Shown here: positions 53,532 to 61,509 of the stretch, one piece after another
Layout: each line of letters begins with the position of its first letter
Position numbering within the stretch: the stretch's first letter is position 1
Origin: an uncultured Paracoccaceae bacterium
GTDB lineage: Bacteria; Pseudomonadota; Alphaproteobacteria; Rhodobacterales; Rhodobacteraceae
Length of the DNA stretch: 64,000 bases
Direction: 5' to 3'
Assembly (NCBI GenBank): GCA_947498645.1
Contig: CANMKS010000001.1
Location: 1,526,032-1,590,031 of the forward strand
Notes under the pieces: model-generated
What the model was told of the DNA's origin: nothing
The model's database searches: none
Seen by the model: the letters and a program-made list of their open reading frames with translations, nothing else
Position numbers and translations under genes: made by a program

Positions 53532-54831
53532 CCGGTGTCAGGTCAAAATTTTCGCCGGGGAAGTATTTGGCCAGACGCACATCGGCGGCACGGGCGTGCC
53601 CTTCCATCCCTTCAAGCCGAGATATCCGGGCCGTTGCCTGTGCCACACGTTTGGAGCCGTCGCGGGTTGCCTGCTGCCATGTCACGATCTTCATGTACTT
53701 ATGGACCGACAAACCACCAGTGTAGGATGCCGCACCTGATGTCGGCAGGACGTGATTGGTGCCAGACGCTTTGTCGCCATAGGACACGGTTGTTTCTTCA
53801 CCAAGGAAAAGCGAACCATAGCAGCTCAACCGCTCCAGCCACCATGGCAGGTCTTCGGCCTGTACCGTCAGATGCTCTGGTGCGTATTCGTCGGAACAAG
53901 CGGCCATGCCTTCGCGATCGGCACAGACGATGACCTCGGCATAGTCACGCCAGGCCGCACGGGCGTTGTCGCGGTTCACTTCGGGCAGGTCCTCGATCAG
54001 GTCAGGGACGCGCTTCATCACGTCCTTGGCCAATGACTTGTCATCGGTGACCAGCCAGACGGGCGAGTTGTAACCATGTTCTGCCTGACTGACCAAATCG
54101 GTTGCCACGATATGTGGGTCCGCAGTCTTGTCAGCCAAAATCAGGCTGTCGGTGGGCCCTGCAATCATATCAATGCCGACGCGGCCAAACAGGATGCGCT
54201 TGGCTTCGGCGACAAACTGGTTGCCGGGACCGACAAGGATGTTGGCCTTGGGCAGGTCAAACAGACCAAAGGTCATTGCGGCCACGCCCTGCACGCCACC
54301 CATCGCCATGATCGTATCAGCGCCGCAAATATGGGCGGCATAGATGATCGCCGGGGCCACACCCACGCCCGGACGTGGGGGCGACGCGACGGTGATGTGA
54401 TTGCAGCCCGCAACCTTTGCTGTTGTCACCGTCATAATCGCAGAGGCGATATGGCTGTAGCGGCCACCGGGGACATAGCAGCCGGCGGCATCCACCGGGA
54501 TTGCTTTTTGCCCGGCAATCAGACCGGGAACGATTTCATATTCGATATTGCTGACGGTGGCTTTCTGGGCTTCGGCAAACCGTTTGACGTTGTCATGGGC
54601 GAACTGGATATCGTCCTTGAGCTTGTCAGGAACCAAAGCTGTGGCGGCCTCGATTTCTTCTGCGGTGATGATCACATTGCCATCGTATTTGTCGAATTTG
54701 GCTGCATACTCCATCGCCTTGACGTCGCCGCCTGCCTCGATGTCGTCAAGAATGCCTTTGACAAGTTCGTGGACATCCGACGCGCCGGACTGAGCCGTCA
54801 ACGTCGCTTTCTTAAGATATTCGCGGGACAT
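53524..54831 (-). CDS. hpsN: Sulfopropanediol 3-dehydrogenase (HisD-like)
   Basis: A 435-aa protein of the histidinol-dehydrogenase family. The zinc ligands and catalytic residues correspond to Q249 and H252 (SQAEHG), E319-H320 (EYAPEH), D353 (YGDKASGTNHVLPT) and H412 (EGMEGHARAADVR). GVQGVAAMTFGL and VGPGNQFVAEAKRIL are nucleotide/substrate-side elements. The family member HpsN oxidises (R)-DHPS in two steps to (R)-sulfolactate with NAD+. It is assigned HpsN rather than HisD because no other his gene is present and it sits between a TRAP transporter and the hpsO/hpsP-like genes. It starts 11 bases after dctM. Confidence 0.88.
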   Translation of the reverse strand: MSREYLKKATLTAQSGASDVHELVKGILDDIEAGGDVKAMEYAAKFDKYDGNVIITAEEIEAATALVPDKLKDDIQFAHDNVKRFAEAQKATVSNIEYEIVPGLIAGQKAIPVDAAGCYVPGGRYSHIASAIMTVTTAKVAGCNHITVASPPRPGVGVAPAIIYAAHICGADTIMAMGGVQGVAAMTFGLFDLPKANILVGPGNQFVAEAKRILFGRVGIDMIAGPTDSLILADKTADPHIVATDLVSQAEHGYNSPVWLVTDDKSLAKDVMKRVPDLIEDLPEVNRDNARAAWRDYAEVIVCADREGMAACSDEYAPEHLTVQAEDLPWWLERLSCYGSLFLGEETTVSYGDKASGTNHVLPTSGAASYTGGLSVHKYMKIVTWQQATRDGSKRVAQATARISRLEGMEGHARAADVRLAKYFPGENFDLTPDE

Positions 54832-54842
54832 GAGGAGTTACC

Positions 54843-56171
54843 TTATTTGTAGATATCGGGAAGCAAGGTCGTCGAGATTGCCGGGATATAGGCAATCAGG
54901 AGAACCACGATCAGCATGCACAACACAAACGGAATTGCCCGCGCTGCAATTTTCAGAATGGATTCACCGGTGATCCCGGCCACCACAAAGAGGTTCAGAC
55001 CCAAAGGCGGGGTGATGAACCCTACACCCAATGCGGTAATCATCATGATGCAGAACTGAATTTCGTTCATGCCGATGTTCTCCGCCAGCGGCAGCAAGAT
55101 CGGTGCAAGGATCACGATGTTCGGGGTCGTTTCCATGACGCAGCCAGCTGCGATCAGGATACCGATCATGATCAGAATGAGGATCCACGGTTCGTCTGTC
55201 AGGGCGGTCATCGACGCAACAAAACCCTGTGGTACACCCATGATGGCCAAAGCCTCGGCCAGTGGTGCCGAAAAGGCGATAATGGGCAGAATGATCCCGT
55301 TCACCTTGGCCGAGCTCAGCAGCATCGCCGGAAAATCCGCCAGCTTCAGCGTGCCAAGAATAAAGCCGATGATGATCGTCACGACGACCGCGGTCGCGCC
55401 TGCCTCGGTAGGTGTCATGCGACCAGAGAAGATGCCGTAGAAGATGATGCCGGGGACGATAAAGGCGTACCAGCCGGATTTCAGCGCAATCAAAAGATTG
55501 CTGAAGTACTCCGCCATCGTGACGTTGCCGCCGCCTTCGTAGCCGTAAATCCTGTTCACGATGACATTGGTGATCAGGATAGAGATCAGGATCGCCAGGC
55601 CGGGGATCACAGCGGCCAGGAACAAGGTTGAGGCTGATATGCCCAGCACCAGGCCAATGATGATGTAGGCGATGGATGGTGGGATCAGGATGCCGGTACA
55701 GGCACCCGCCGCCACAAGCGCACAGGCGTAGGGGCGGGGATAGCCGCTTTCAACCAGACGCGCGATTGTCATCCGGCCAACCGCTGCGGCACCCGCTGCG
55801 TCGGACCCGGAAATCGCCGCGAACATCCCACAGACCAGCACCGTGGCAGAACCAAACCCACCCTTTGCGAATTGCGTGAGAGCTTCGGCGACATCAAGAA
55901 ACTTTCGGCTAAGCCCGGTACGCACCAGCACGTCCCCGGTCAAAATGAACAGCGGTACGGCGGTGAGCGCAAAGGCGTCAATCCCGGTGAACAGGCTTTC
56001 GCCAACGGCACTTAGCGGTAGATCGCCGGACATCATCAGCATGACGATGGCAGCGGCACCGATGGATGCCCAGACGGGAACAGCCAGCGCGATCAAGACA
56101 ACAAACAGGATGACAGGCAGGTAGAAGTCCCACCCAAGTTCGACCGTTTGACTAAGGGTATTAAACAGCAT
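54843..56171 (-). CDS. dctM: TRAP transporter large membrane subunit (DctM)
   Basis: A 442-aa protein with about twelve membrane segments, the ion-coupled channel of a TRAP transporter. Recognisable stretches are VPLFILTGDVLVRTGLS, SGSDAAGAAAVG, LIPPSIAYIIIGLVLGIS and VGFITPPLGLNLFVVAGITG. It forms the QM complex with DctQ and works with the periplasmic DctP to import an organic acid; here DHPS is inferred. It starts 11 bases after dctQ and precedes hpsN closely. Confidence 0.93.
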   Translation of the reverse strand: MLFNTLSQTVELGWDFYLPVILFVVLIALAVPVWASIGAAAIVMLMMSGDLPLSAVGESLFTGIDAFALTAVPLFILTGDVLVRTGLSRKFLDVAEALTQFAKGGFGSATVLVCGMFAAISGSDAAGAAAVGRMTIARLVESGYPRPYACALVAAGACTGILIPPSIAYIIIGLVLGISASTLFLAAVIPGLAILISILITNVIVNRIYGYEGGGNVTMAEYFSNLLIALKSGWYAFIVPGIIFYGIFSGRMTPTEAGATAVVVTIIIGFILGTLKLADFPAMLLSSAKVNGIILPIIAFSAPLAEALAIMGVPQGFVASMTALTDEPWILILIMIGILIAAGCVMETTPNIVILAPILLPLAENIGMNEIQFCIMMITALGVGFITPPLGLNLFVVAGITGESILKIAARAIPFVLCMLIVVLLIAYIPAISTTLLPDIYK

Positions 56172-56182
56172 CGGTTATTTCC

Positions 56183-56719
56183 TTAATCAAACAGTGTGTC
56201 GCCTTCGAAAACGGGCTTGCCGTCACGAAGTGCGCGTACATCACGAATGAAAGACTGGGTGAGCCGCAGCATCATCAAGGCAAAGCCCAGCGGCACTGCC
56301 ATCAGAGCCCAGACCTTAGAAACACGCAAACCATCCGTGACCGAACCGAATTTTGCCGAGATATGCACAGCCTCCCATGACCAATAGAGCGCGATGATTG
56401 CGACGACGAACATCACGAGGTCACCGAAGATATACAGCAGCGCCTTGGGCCGCGGCCCAAGGTAATGCATGATCACGTCGATACGAATGTGGATGCGATC
56501 CTTGACGGCAACAGCGGCGCCGATCCATGCCAGATAGATGAATGAATATCGCACAACCTCTTCGCCCCAGATCGACGAGTAGGAAAAAACCTCGCGTCGC
56601 AGGACTTCAACCGCCATCGTCACGACAAGCATGACGTAGAAAATCAAAAGCAGCCACCGCTCGGCGTTTTGATCCAGTTTGCGCAATATGTTCATGGTGT
56701 ACCTTTCGGGCAGCGCCAC
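56183..56719 (-). CDS. dctQ: TRAP transporter small membrane subunit (DctQ)
   Basis: A 178-aa protein with four membrane helices (residues ~22-40, 58-76, 92-112, 134-152). EVLRREVFSYSSIWGEEVVRYSFIYLAWIG is the conserved region around the second helix. It pairs with DctM as the membrane part of the TRAP system. A 77-base gap with a hairpin separates it from dctP. Confidence 0.9.
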   Translation of the reverse strand: MALPERYTMNILRKLDQNAERWLLLIFYVMLVVTMAVEVLRREVFSYSSIWGEEVVRYSFIYLAWIGAAVAVKDRIHIRIDVIMHYLGPRPKALLYIFGDLVMFVVAIIALYWSWEAVHISAKFGSVTDGLRVSKVWALMAVPLGFALMMLRLTQSFIRDVRALRDGKPVFEGDTLFD

Positions 56720-56759
56720 GACATTGCGCTGTCTCAGATCCCGGTCATTGAAGATGGGA

Positions 56760-56786
56760 AACAGGCGCCCAATGCGGGCGCCTGTT
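56760..56786 (-). promoter_or_regulatory. Intercistronic hairpin between dctP and dctQ
   Basis: Perfect 11-bp inverted repeat AACAGGCGCCC / GGGCGCCTGTT with a 5-base loop and only TTT after it. Its place after the binding-protein gene suggests it protects the dctP message or partly terminates, giving more DctP than DctQM. Confidence 0.6.
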
Positions 56787-56796
56787 CATAACCTAT

Positions 56797-57945
56797 TTAT
56801 GCGTCGTGGACGTAGTAGCGGCCCATTGTGCCAGCCGCTTCGACCAGTTTCGCAAATGTCTCCATGGACCCGGCAAGTTCAACCTTGAAGCTGTCCCAAT
56901 CGGCGTTCTCATAGCCGCCAACCGCTTGCCATTCAGCCAGCTGGTCATCGGTGAGCGAGTGGAACTCGACGCCGGCCTTGCGCAGTTCTGCCATCGCGTA
57001 GTTGCGTGCTGATGGTACCTTGGCAAGGTTCTGGTGGCGCGTGATTTCAGACGCTTCCATGATGCCGTCTTGTACGTCGGCGGGCATGGAGTTGAACCAC
57101 TCCAGGTTACAGGAATAGACTTGGCTATCCGGCACGGCCTGCGTGAATGTCACGTGGCTAAGAATGTCTTTGAAGCCAAAGACCTCTAGCGCGCCAACCG
57201 ATGGGTCAAGCGCATCGGCAACACCCTGCTTGATCGCAGAAGGTGTTTCACCCCATGCAACAGGTGTCGGGTTCGCGCCGACCATCCGGTAATACTGCTG
57301 CAACATTGCAGAGCCGGGAACCCGGAATTTCACGCCTTCCAGATCACCGGGTGTCAGAACCGGGCCAGAGCCACCGGCACGAACGGCAACAACGCGCGGG
57401 TCGATATTGACGTAGAACAGGGGCTTAAAGCCTGCGGCTTCGACCTTTGGGTTCACTTCTTGCGCCCAGACGTCAGAGTGCACAAGGTTGGTGAAACGCT
57501 GGTTGGACCCACACAGGTACGGCATATTGATCAGATCAACGACCGATGCGAAGGGCGCAAAGTTGGACAGCGAATGCTGTGCCGCCTGAATTGTGCCGCC
57601 TTGTACCTTCTGAACCAGCGCACCGCCTGCGCCCAACTGACCACCGGGGGCAAGTTTGACATAGACCTTACCGTTGGTCGCGTTCTGGATGTTCTCTTTG
57701 AGGTCCAGCTGCATGATGGGGTAACCGCGTGATGCGCCCAGCACATAGGCGGTTGCAATTGTCATCACATGTTCAGCCGCTGCTTCGCGCTCGCGCTCTT
57801 CATTTGCGGACTGGGCTGCGGCCTCGGTGGACCACAATGTGCCTGCAGCACCAGCAACAAGGGCGGCAGTGAAGCTACCTGTTCCGGCGAGCTTTAGAAA
57901 ATTGCGGCGCGTGGCCGACTTCAGGCTATTCGTATCTTTTTCCAA
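56797..57945 (-). CDS. dctP: TRAP transporter substrate-binding protein (DctP), Tat-exported
   Basis: A 382-aa periplasmic binding protein. The start is TTG at 57945, preceded by GGGAGG at about 8 bases; no ATG is near, and the track start at 58143 runs back through the upstream small gene. A twin-arginine signal (ATRRNFLKLAGTGSFTAAL) and the AAAQ-type cleavage region occupy the first ~45 residues. The body has LAPGGQLGAGGALVQKVQGG, LEGVKFRVPGSAMLQQYYRMVG and the conserved arginine of DctP proteins that binds the acid group. Substrate DHPS or sulfolactate is inferred. Confidence 0.9.
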   Translation of the reverse strand: MEKDTNSLKSATRRNFLKLAGTGSFTAALVAGAAGTLWSTEAAAQSANEEREREAAAEHVMTIATAYVLGASRGYPIMQLDLKENIQNATNGKVYVKLAPGGQLGAGGALVQKVQGGTIQAAQHSLSNFAPFASVVDLINMPYLCGSNQRFTNLVHSDVWAQEVNPKVEAAGFKPLFYVNIDPRVVAVRAGGSGPVLTPGDLEGVKFRVPGSAMLQQYYRMVGANPTPVAWGETPSAIKQGVADALDPSVGALEVFGFKDILSHVTFTQAVPDSQVYSCNLEWFNSMPADVQDGIMEASEITRHQNLAKVPSARNYAMAELRKAGVEFHSLTDDQLAEWQAVGGYENADWDSFKVELAGSMETFAKLVEAAGTMGRYYVHDA

Positions 57946-57977
57946 TGGTGTGTCCTCCCTGGACCGTAACGTCTGCC

Positions 57978-58151
57978 TCATTTCTTGGAAGCAGCTTCCT
58001 TTTGCAGAATCGCGACAACGAACAAGACCGCTACCGCCAGCAAGAGCAGCATTTCGCCCACATCGTTCAGGAACGATGCATCCGCAAATGAGCCGAGGCC
58101 AACATTCACGGCAAAGACGACAAACAAGATGATCGCTCCCCAAAGCGGCAT
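57978..58151 (-). CDS. 57-aa two-helix membrane protein heading the sulfonate operon
   Basis: Not in the ORF track. It starts with MPLWGAIILFVVFAVNVGLG (first helix), then a polar linker SFADASFLNDVG, a second helix EMLLLLAVAVLFVVAIL and a charged tail QKEAASKK. GGGAGGAG lies 7 bases before the ATG. The stop is 32 bases before the dctP TTG, so it is the first gene after the LacI-controlled promoter. Its topology resembles neither DctQ nor other TRAP subunits I know. A role in transporter assembly is only a guess. Confidence 0.75.
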   Translation of the reverse strand: MPLWGAIILFVVFAVNVGLGSFADASFLNDVGEMLLLLAVAVLFVVAILQKEAASKK

Positions 58152-58189
58152 GCGCGACTCCTCCCAGCCGTTATCCGATTCGAGGTTAG

Positions 58190-58203
58190 TGTAAGCGCTT
58201 ACA
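58190..58203. promoter_or_regulatory. LacI-family operator, site 1
   Basis: Perfect 14-bp palindrome TGTAAGCGCTTACA with the central CG typical of LacI/GalR-family binding sites. It lies 38 bases before the 57-aa gene. Confidence 0.82.
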
Positions 58204-58212
58204 TATCACTGA

Positions 58213-58226
58213 TGCAAGCGCTTACA
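58213..58226. promoter_or_regulatory. LacI-family operator, site 2
   Basis: TGCAAGCGCTTACA differs from site 1 at one base. The two centres are 23 bp apart, about two helical turns, so two dimers could bind near each other on one face. It lies 77 bases before the regulator start. Confidence 0.78.
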
Positions 58227-58303
58227 TTTCGAGCGGAATATTTTTACTATCTCATACAGAGAGACCTCGCTAAGAGTAGGTCGGTATTTGATCCGGAGTT
58301 TTG

Positions 58304-59326
58304 ATGACGACGCAGCCAGCAATACCCACGCTTGAGGATGTGGCCACACTTGCCGAGGTGTCGACCGCGACGGTATCGCGCGCGATCAATTCTCCGGGCA
58401 AGGTTGCACCTGATACGCGCAGACGGGTCAATGAGGCTGTGGCAAAGCTGGGCTACTCACCGAATTTTGGCGCGCGCGCCATGGCCGTGCGTCGCACCAT
58501 GACAATTGGTGCGATCATTCCCACCATGGAAAACGCCATTTTTGCGCGGGGATTGCAGGCATTTCAGGATGAGTTGCGCACGCATGGTTACACGATGCTG
58601 ATCGCCAGTTCAGCCTATCGCGCCGATACCGAAGAAGAACAGATCAGATCACTGGTGGCGCGCGGCGCAGATGCCCTTTTATTGATTGGCCATCACCGCA
58701 ATCCCGACATCTACAAGTTCCTTGATGCGCAGAATGTGCCTGTGTTGGTGACATGGGCCTATGACCCAGACGCCGACCGCCCTTCAATCGGTTTTGACAA
58801 CAAGGCCGCGATGCAGGACATGGCAGCTGAAGTGATCAAGATGGGGCATCGCAACCTGGCTTTGATATCTGCTGAAACTGCTTCGAATGACCGGGCATCA
58901 GCACGGCACGCCGGAATTCTTTCGGCAATGCATGAAGCAGGATTGCAGCCTGACGATCTCCACTACGTCGAAACCACCTATGGGATCGAAGAGGGCGCCG
59001 TCGCGTTTGAACAGGCCATCGGCATGATGCCCAGACCCACAGCGGTGTTTTGTGGCAACGATGTGCTGGCGGTGGGCGCGCTTCGGCGCGCGCGGGAACT
59101 TGGTATCCAAGTGCCTGATGATGTTTCCATCATAGGCTTTGATGATATTGAACTGGCGCAGGTGGCCCATCCAGCATTAACGACGGTTCATGTCCCTCAT
59201 CGTGAAATGGGGCGCCTTGCGGGGCTTGCCTTGGCGCAATTGCTGGGGAAAGGCATTGCGCTGAAACCCGTCGAGTTGCGCGCATCATTGGTTTTCCGCG
59301 ACACGCTTGCGCCCAGAGAAAACTGA
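58304..59326 (+). CDS. LacI-family transcriptional regulator of the sulfonate operon
   Basis: A 340-aa LacI/GalR protein. The HTH and hinge (TLEDVATLAEVSTATVSRAINSPGKVAPDTRRRVNEAV, residues ~9-46) are followed by a periplasmic-binding-like sensor (IGAIIPTMENAIFARGLQAF, AVFCGNDVLAVGALRRA, VSIIGFDDIELAQVAHP). The ATG at 58304 has CCGGAG 7 bases before it. It is divergent from the DHPS operon with two palindromes between them, so repression relieved by DHPS or an intermediate is the natural model. Confidence 0.92.
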   Translation: MTTQPAIPTLEDVATLAEVSTATVSRAINSPGKVAPDTRRRVNEAVAKLGYSPNFGARAMAVRRTMTIGAIIPTMENAIFARGLQAFQDELRTHGYTMLIASSAYRADTEEEQIRSLVARGADALLLIGHHRNPDIYKFLDAQNVPVLVTWAYDPDADRPSIGFDNKAAMQDMAAEVIKMGHRNLALISAETASNDRASARHAGILSAMHEAGLQPDDLHYVETTYGIEEGAVAFEQAIGMMPRPTAVFCGNDVLAVGALRRARELGIQVPDDVSIIGFDDIELAQVAHPALTTVHVPHREMGRLAGLALAQLLGKGIALKPVELRASLVFRDTLAPREN

Positions 59327-59356
59327 ACGCAGCAAGCTGGTTCAGTCCAAGCGCGT

Positions 59357-59521
59357 TTAGCTGTCGTCCCGAAAGTAAGGGATCAGAAAAACCAGACAGG
59401 CGATCAGGAACAAAACGGATCCGAACATCCCCCAGAAATTGCCAATGGATGCGATACAGAAACTGATGGCCGAGATCACAAACAGGATCCATCCGAAAAA
59501 AGTGATCTGTCGATTGCTCAT
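59357..59521 (-). CDS. 54-aa two-helix membrane protein
   Basis: Not in the ORF track. It encodes MSNRQITFFGWILFVISAIS, then a linker GNFWGM and a second helix GSVLFLIACLVFLIPYF with a charged end FRDDS. Two hydrophobic helices in a compact frame, with a normal start, make it a probable gene. It converges with the LacI gene, 30 bases after its stop. Function unknown. Confidence 0.65.
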   Translation of the reverse strand: MSNRQITFFGWILFVISAISFCIASIGNFWGMFGSVLFLIACLVFLIPYFRDDS

Positions 59522-59811
59522 ATAGTCCGGCTCTGTACGCTTTAGCTGCTAAGGTGGGTATTCTTATTTCTCAGAAAATAGCCAATATGCGCAGCTCTTG
59601 TGGGAAGATGTCTGGCTTGGGTGTGGACAGCCAGTCTCTCTTCTTTAAGACCACGAAAAAATGATGTCAAAGGAACTTGGCCGCCATTATGCGACACGGT
59701 TTTCAATGCGCATTCACTTACTGCGCGATGCCGGGCATACAATGACAAGGAAAAAGATATTCACCTATCTTGCGCTAAAATTGTATATTTGGTTCCGTCT
59801 GTGAAAATGTC

Positions 59812-60816
59812 ATGATCTCAAACAAGAATATTCAGATCGGCTTTCTGATCTTTCCGGGTTTCCCGATGGCCTGCCTGACCTCAATGATTGAGCCGCTTCG
59901 CGCTGCCAATGAAATTGTGGCGTCAGAAACCTTTTCCTGGAAGCTGGTGTCAGAAGACGGCACGCGGGTCGAAGCCAGTGCCAAGGTCTGGTTCGAGCCT
60001 GACTTGCAATTGGAAGATTGCGAGAGACTGGATCAGCTTTTTCTGCTCAGCGGGCCGTCATCGCGGTTTGACAATCCAACAGTTTCTGAAGGACGCTTGC
60101 GCAAATTCGCACGTCACGGTGTGACAATGGGAGCGGTCAGTGGCGGCATCTTTCCTTTGGCGCGCAGTGGTCTTTTGTCAGGTTACACGACATCTGTGCA
60201 TTGGTGCTACGAGGCGGCCTTTGCTGCCGAGTTTCCCCGTCTCAGAGCAACCGAAGATGTGATCATGATCGACCGTAATCGCCTGACCGCGTCGGGCGCG
60301 GCAGCGGCATTTGATCTGTCGCTTTTGTTGATCGAGGAAAACCTTGGTCCGGATGTCGCGACCGAGGTCGCCTGCTGGTTCCAGCATCCGCTGGTGCGCG
60401 GGCAGGGTGTCACGCAGCGCAAACCAACATTCGCCGCCGAAAGCACCCATGACATGCTGCCGCCCATTGTGCGGCAGGCCGTGGATATCTTTGCGGTTCA
60501 CATTGAAGATCCAATCAACATTTCGGATGTGGCCGATCAGGTGGGCGTCTCTGTCCGCCAGCTCGAACGAATGTTTCACAAGACGACGGGGAATACGCCC
60601 GGCGGCTACTACAAATCCTTGCGCATACATAAAGCCCGGCAGCTTCTGCTTTATAGCAAAGACAGCATGACCCAGATTGCGATTGCTGTGGGCTATGCCA
60701 ACGCGCCGACGCTTTGCAAGAAATACATCGATGTGTTCGGTATCCACCCTGCCGAGGATCGCAAGAAGATCAACATGTTCCGCGTGCGTGACAACAAGAT
60801 TGTGCCATCCGCCTAG
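59812..60816 (+). CDS. GlxA-family AraC-type transcriptional regulator
   Basis: A 334-aa regulator. The N-terminal ~200 residues are a DJ-1/PfpI-like domain (IGFLIFPGFPMACLTSMIEPLRAAN, MGAVSGGIFPLARSGLL). The C-terminus has two AraC HTH units (ISDVADQVGVSVRQLERMFHKTTGNTPGGYYK and MTQIAIAVGYANAPTLCKKY). In pseudomonads relatives (GbdR, SouR) control betaine and sarcosine catabolism. Since soxBDAG is on the other side of the sulfonate operon, a similar role is possible but not shown. The ATG has no strong Shine-Dalgarno sequence. Confidence 0.9.
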   Translation: MISNKNIQIGFLIFPGFPMACLTSMIEPLRAANEIVASETFSWKLVSEDGTRVEASAKVWFEPDLQLEDCERLDQLFLLSGPSSRFDNPTVSEGRLRKFARHGVTMGAVSGGIFPLARSGLLSGYTTSVHWCYEAAFAAEFPRLRATEDVIMIDRNRLTASGAAAAFDLSLLLIEENLGPDVATEVACWFQHPLVRGQGVTQRKPTFAAESTHDMLPPIVRQAVDIFAVHIEDPINISDVADQVGVSVRQLERMFHKTTGNTPGGYYKSLRIHKARQLLLYSKDSMTQIAIAVGYANAPTLCKKYIDVFGIHPAEDRKKINMFRVRDNKIVPSA

Positions 60817-60848
60817 GTGACTTTCGCAGGCGCGTTACACCAATGCAA

Positions 60849-60877
60849 AAGCGCGCCACCGGTTGGGTGGCGCGCTT
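60849..60877 (-). terminator. Rho-independent terminator of the Hsp20 gene
   Basis: Inverted repeat AAGCGCGCCACC / GGTGGCGCGCTT with a 5-base loop. In the minus direction it is followed by TT after the stem, making a four-T run with the stem end. It may also stop the convergent regulator gene. Confidence 0.75.
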
Positions 60878-60901
60878 GCAGTATGGCTTTGCTATCGCGG
60901 G

Positions 60902-61369
60902 TCAGTTGACCGATTTGGCCTCAACCAGGTTCGCATCTTTCTTGCCAGTTGCTGCAATCTCGATCCTGCGTGGTTTCAATGCCTCAGGCACTTCGCGGAT
61001 CAGGTCAATATTCAGCATACCGTTTTCGTGGGACGCCCCGGTGACGCGCACGTGGTCGGCAAGGTGGAAACGTCGTTCAAACGCCCGCGTGGCGATGCCA
61101 CGGTGCAGGTAGTTACGCTCGGTTTCGTCGGGCGCTTTGCGCCCAGTGATCAAAAGCGCACGGTCCTTGACCTCAATCGCGAGGTCATCATCGGAAAACC
61201 CGGCAACAGCAATCGAGATACGCCATGCGTCGTCTTCGGTCTTTTCGATGTTATATGGGGGATAGGTGTTCTGGCCGACGTCGCTGGCAAGCGCACGATC
61301 CATCAGATCGGCAATCTGGTCAAAACCAACGGTGGCACGGTAGAGGGGGGTCAGATCAAATGCACGCAT
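60902..61369 (-). CDS. Hsp20-family small heat-shock protein
   Basis: A 155-aa alpha-crystallin-type holdase that keeps unfolding proteins soluble. MRAFDLTPLYRATVGFDQIADLMD is the class A N-terminus, and ISIAVAGFSDDDLAIEVKDRALLITGRK (residues ~54-81) begins the alpha-crystallin domain. I chose the ATG at 61369 because AAAGGA lies about 9 bases before it. No ROSE-type thermosensor was identified with confidence in the short upstream sequence. Confidence 0.92.
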   Translation of the reverse strand: MRAFDLTPLYRATVGFDQIADLMDRALASDVGQNTYPPYNIEKTEDDAWRISIAVAGFSDDDLAIEVKDRALLITGRKAPDETERNYLHRGIATRAFERRFHLADHVRVTGASHENGMLNIDLIREVPEALKPRRIEIAATGKKDANLVEAKSVN

Positions 61370-61509
61370 TTGGGTCATCCTTTCAGTAAGCGATAACAAT
61401 GTGATTGCCTTCCCATTTGGGACAGGCGGTTTGTGCCGAGACCCATCATTGGCATCCCGACCCAGCATATGTGGGAACCTGTTTTTCGGCTTTCAAGAGG
61501 AAAATCTGC

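Noticed and set aside
53524-54831. Annotation as histidinol dehydrogenase HisD
   Set aside because: Catalytic residues are shared, but no his genes are nearby and the context of TRAP, SDR/MDR and ComDE genes fits HpsN.
59542-59748. 68-aa minus-strand ORF before the GlxA gene
   Set aside because: No ribosome-binding site, no hydrophobic or domain pattern; I see nothing else definite in this 290-base gap.
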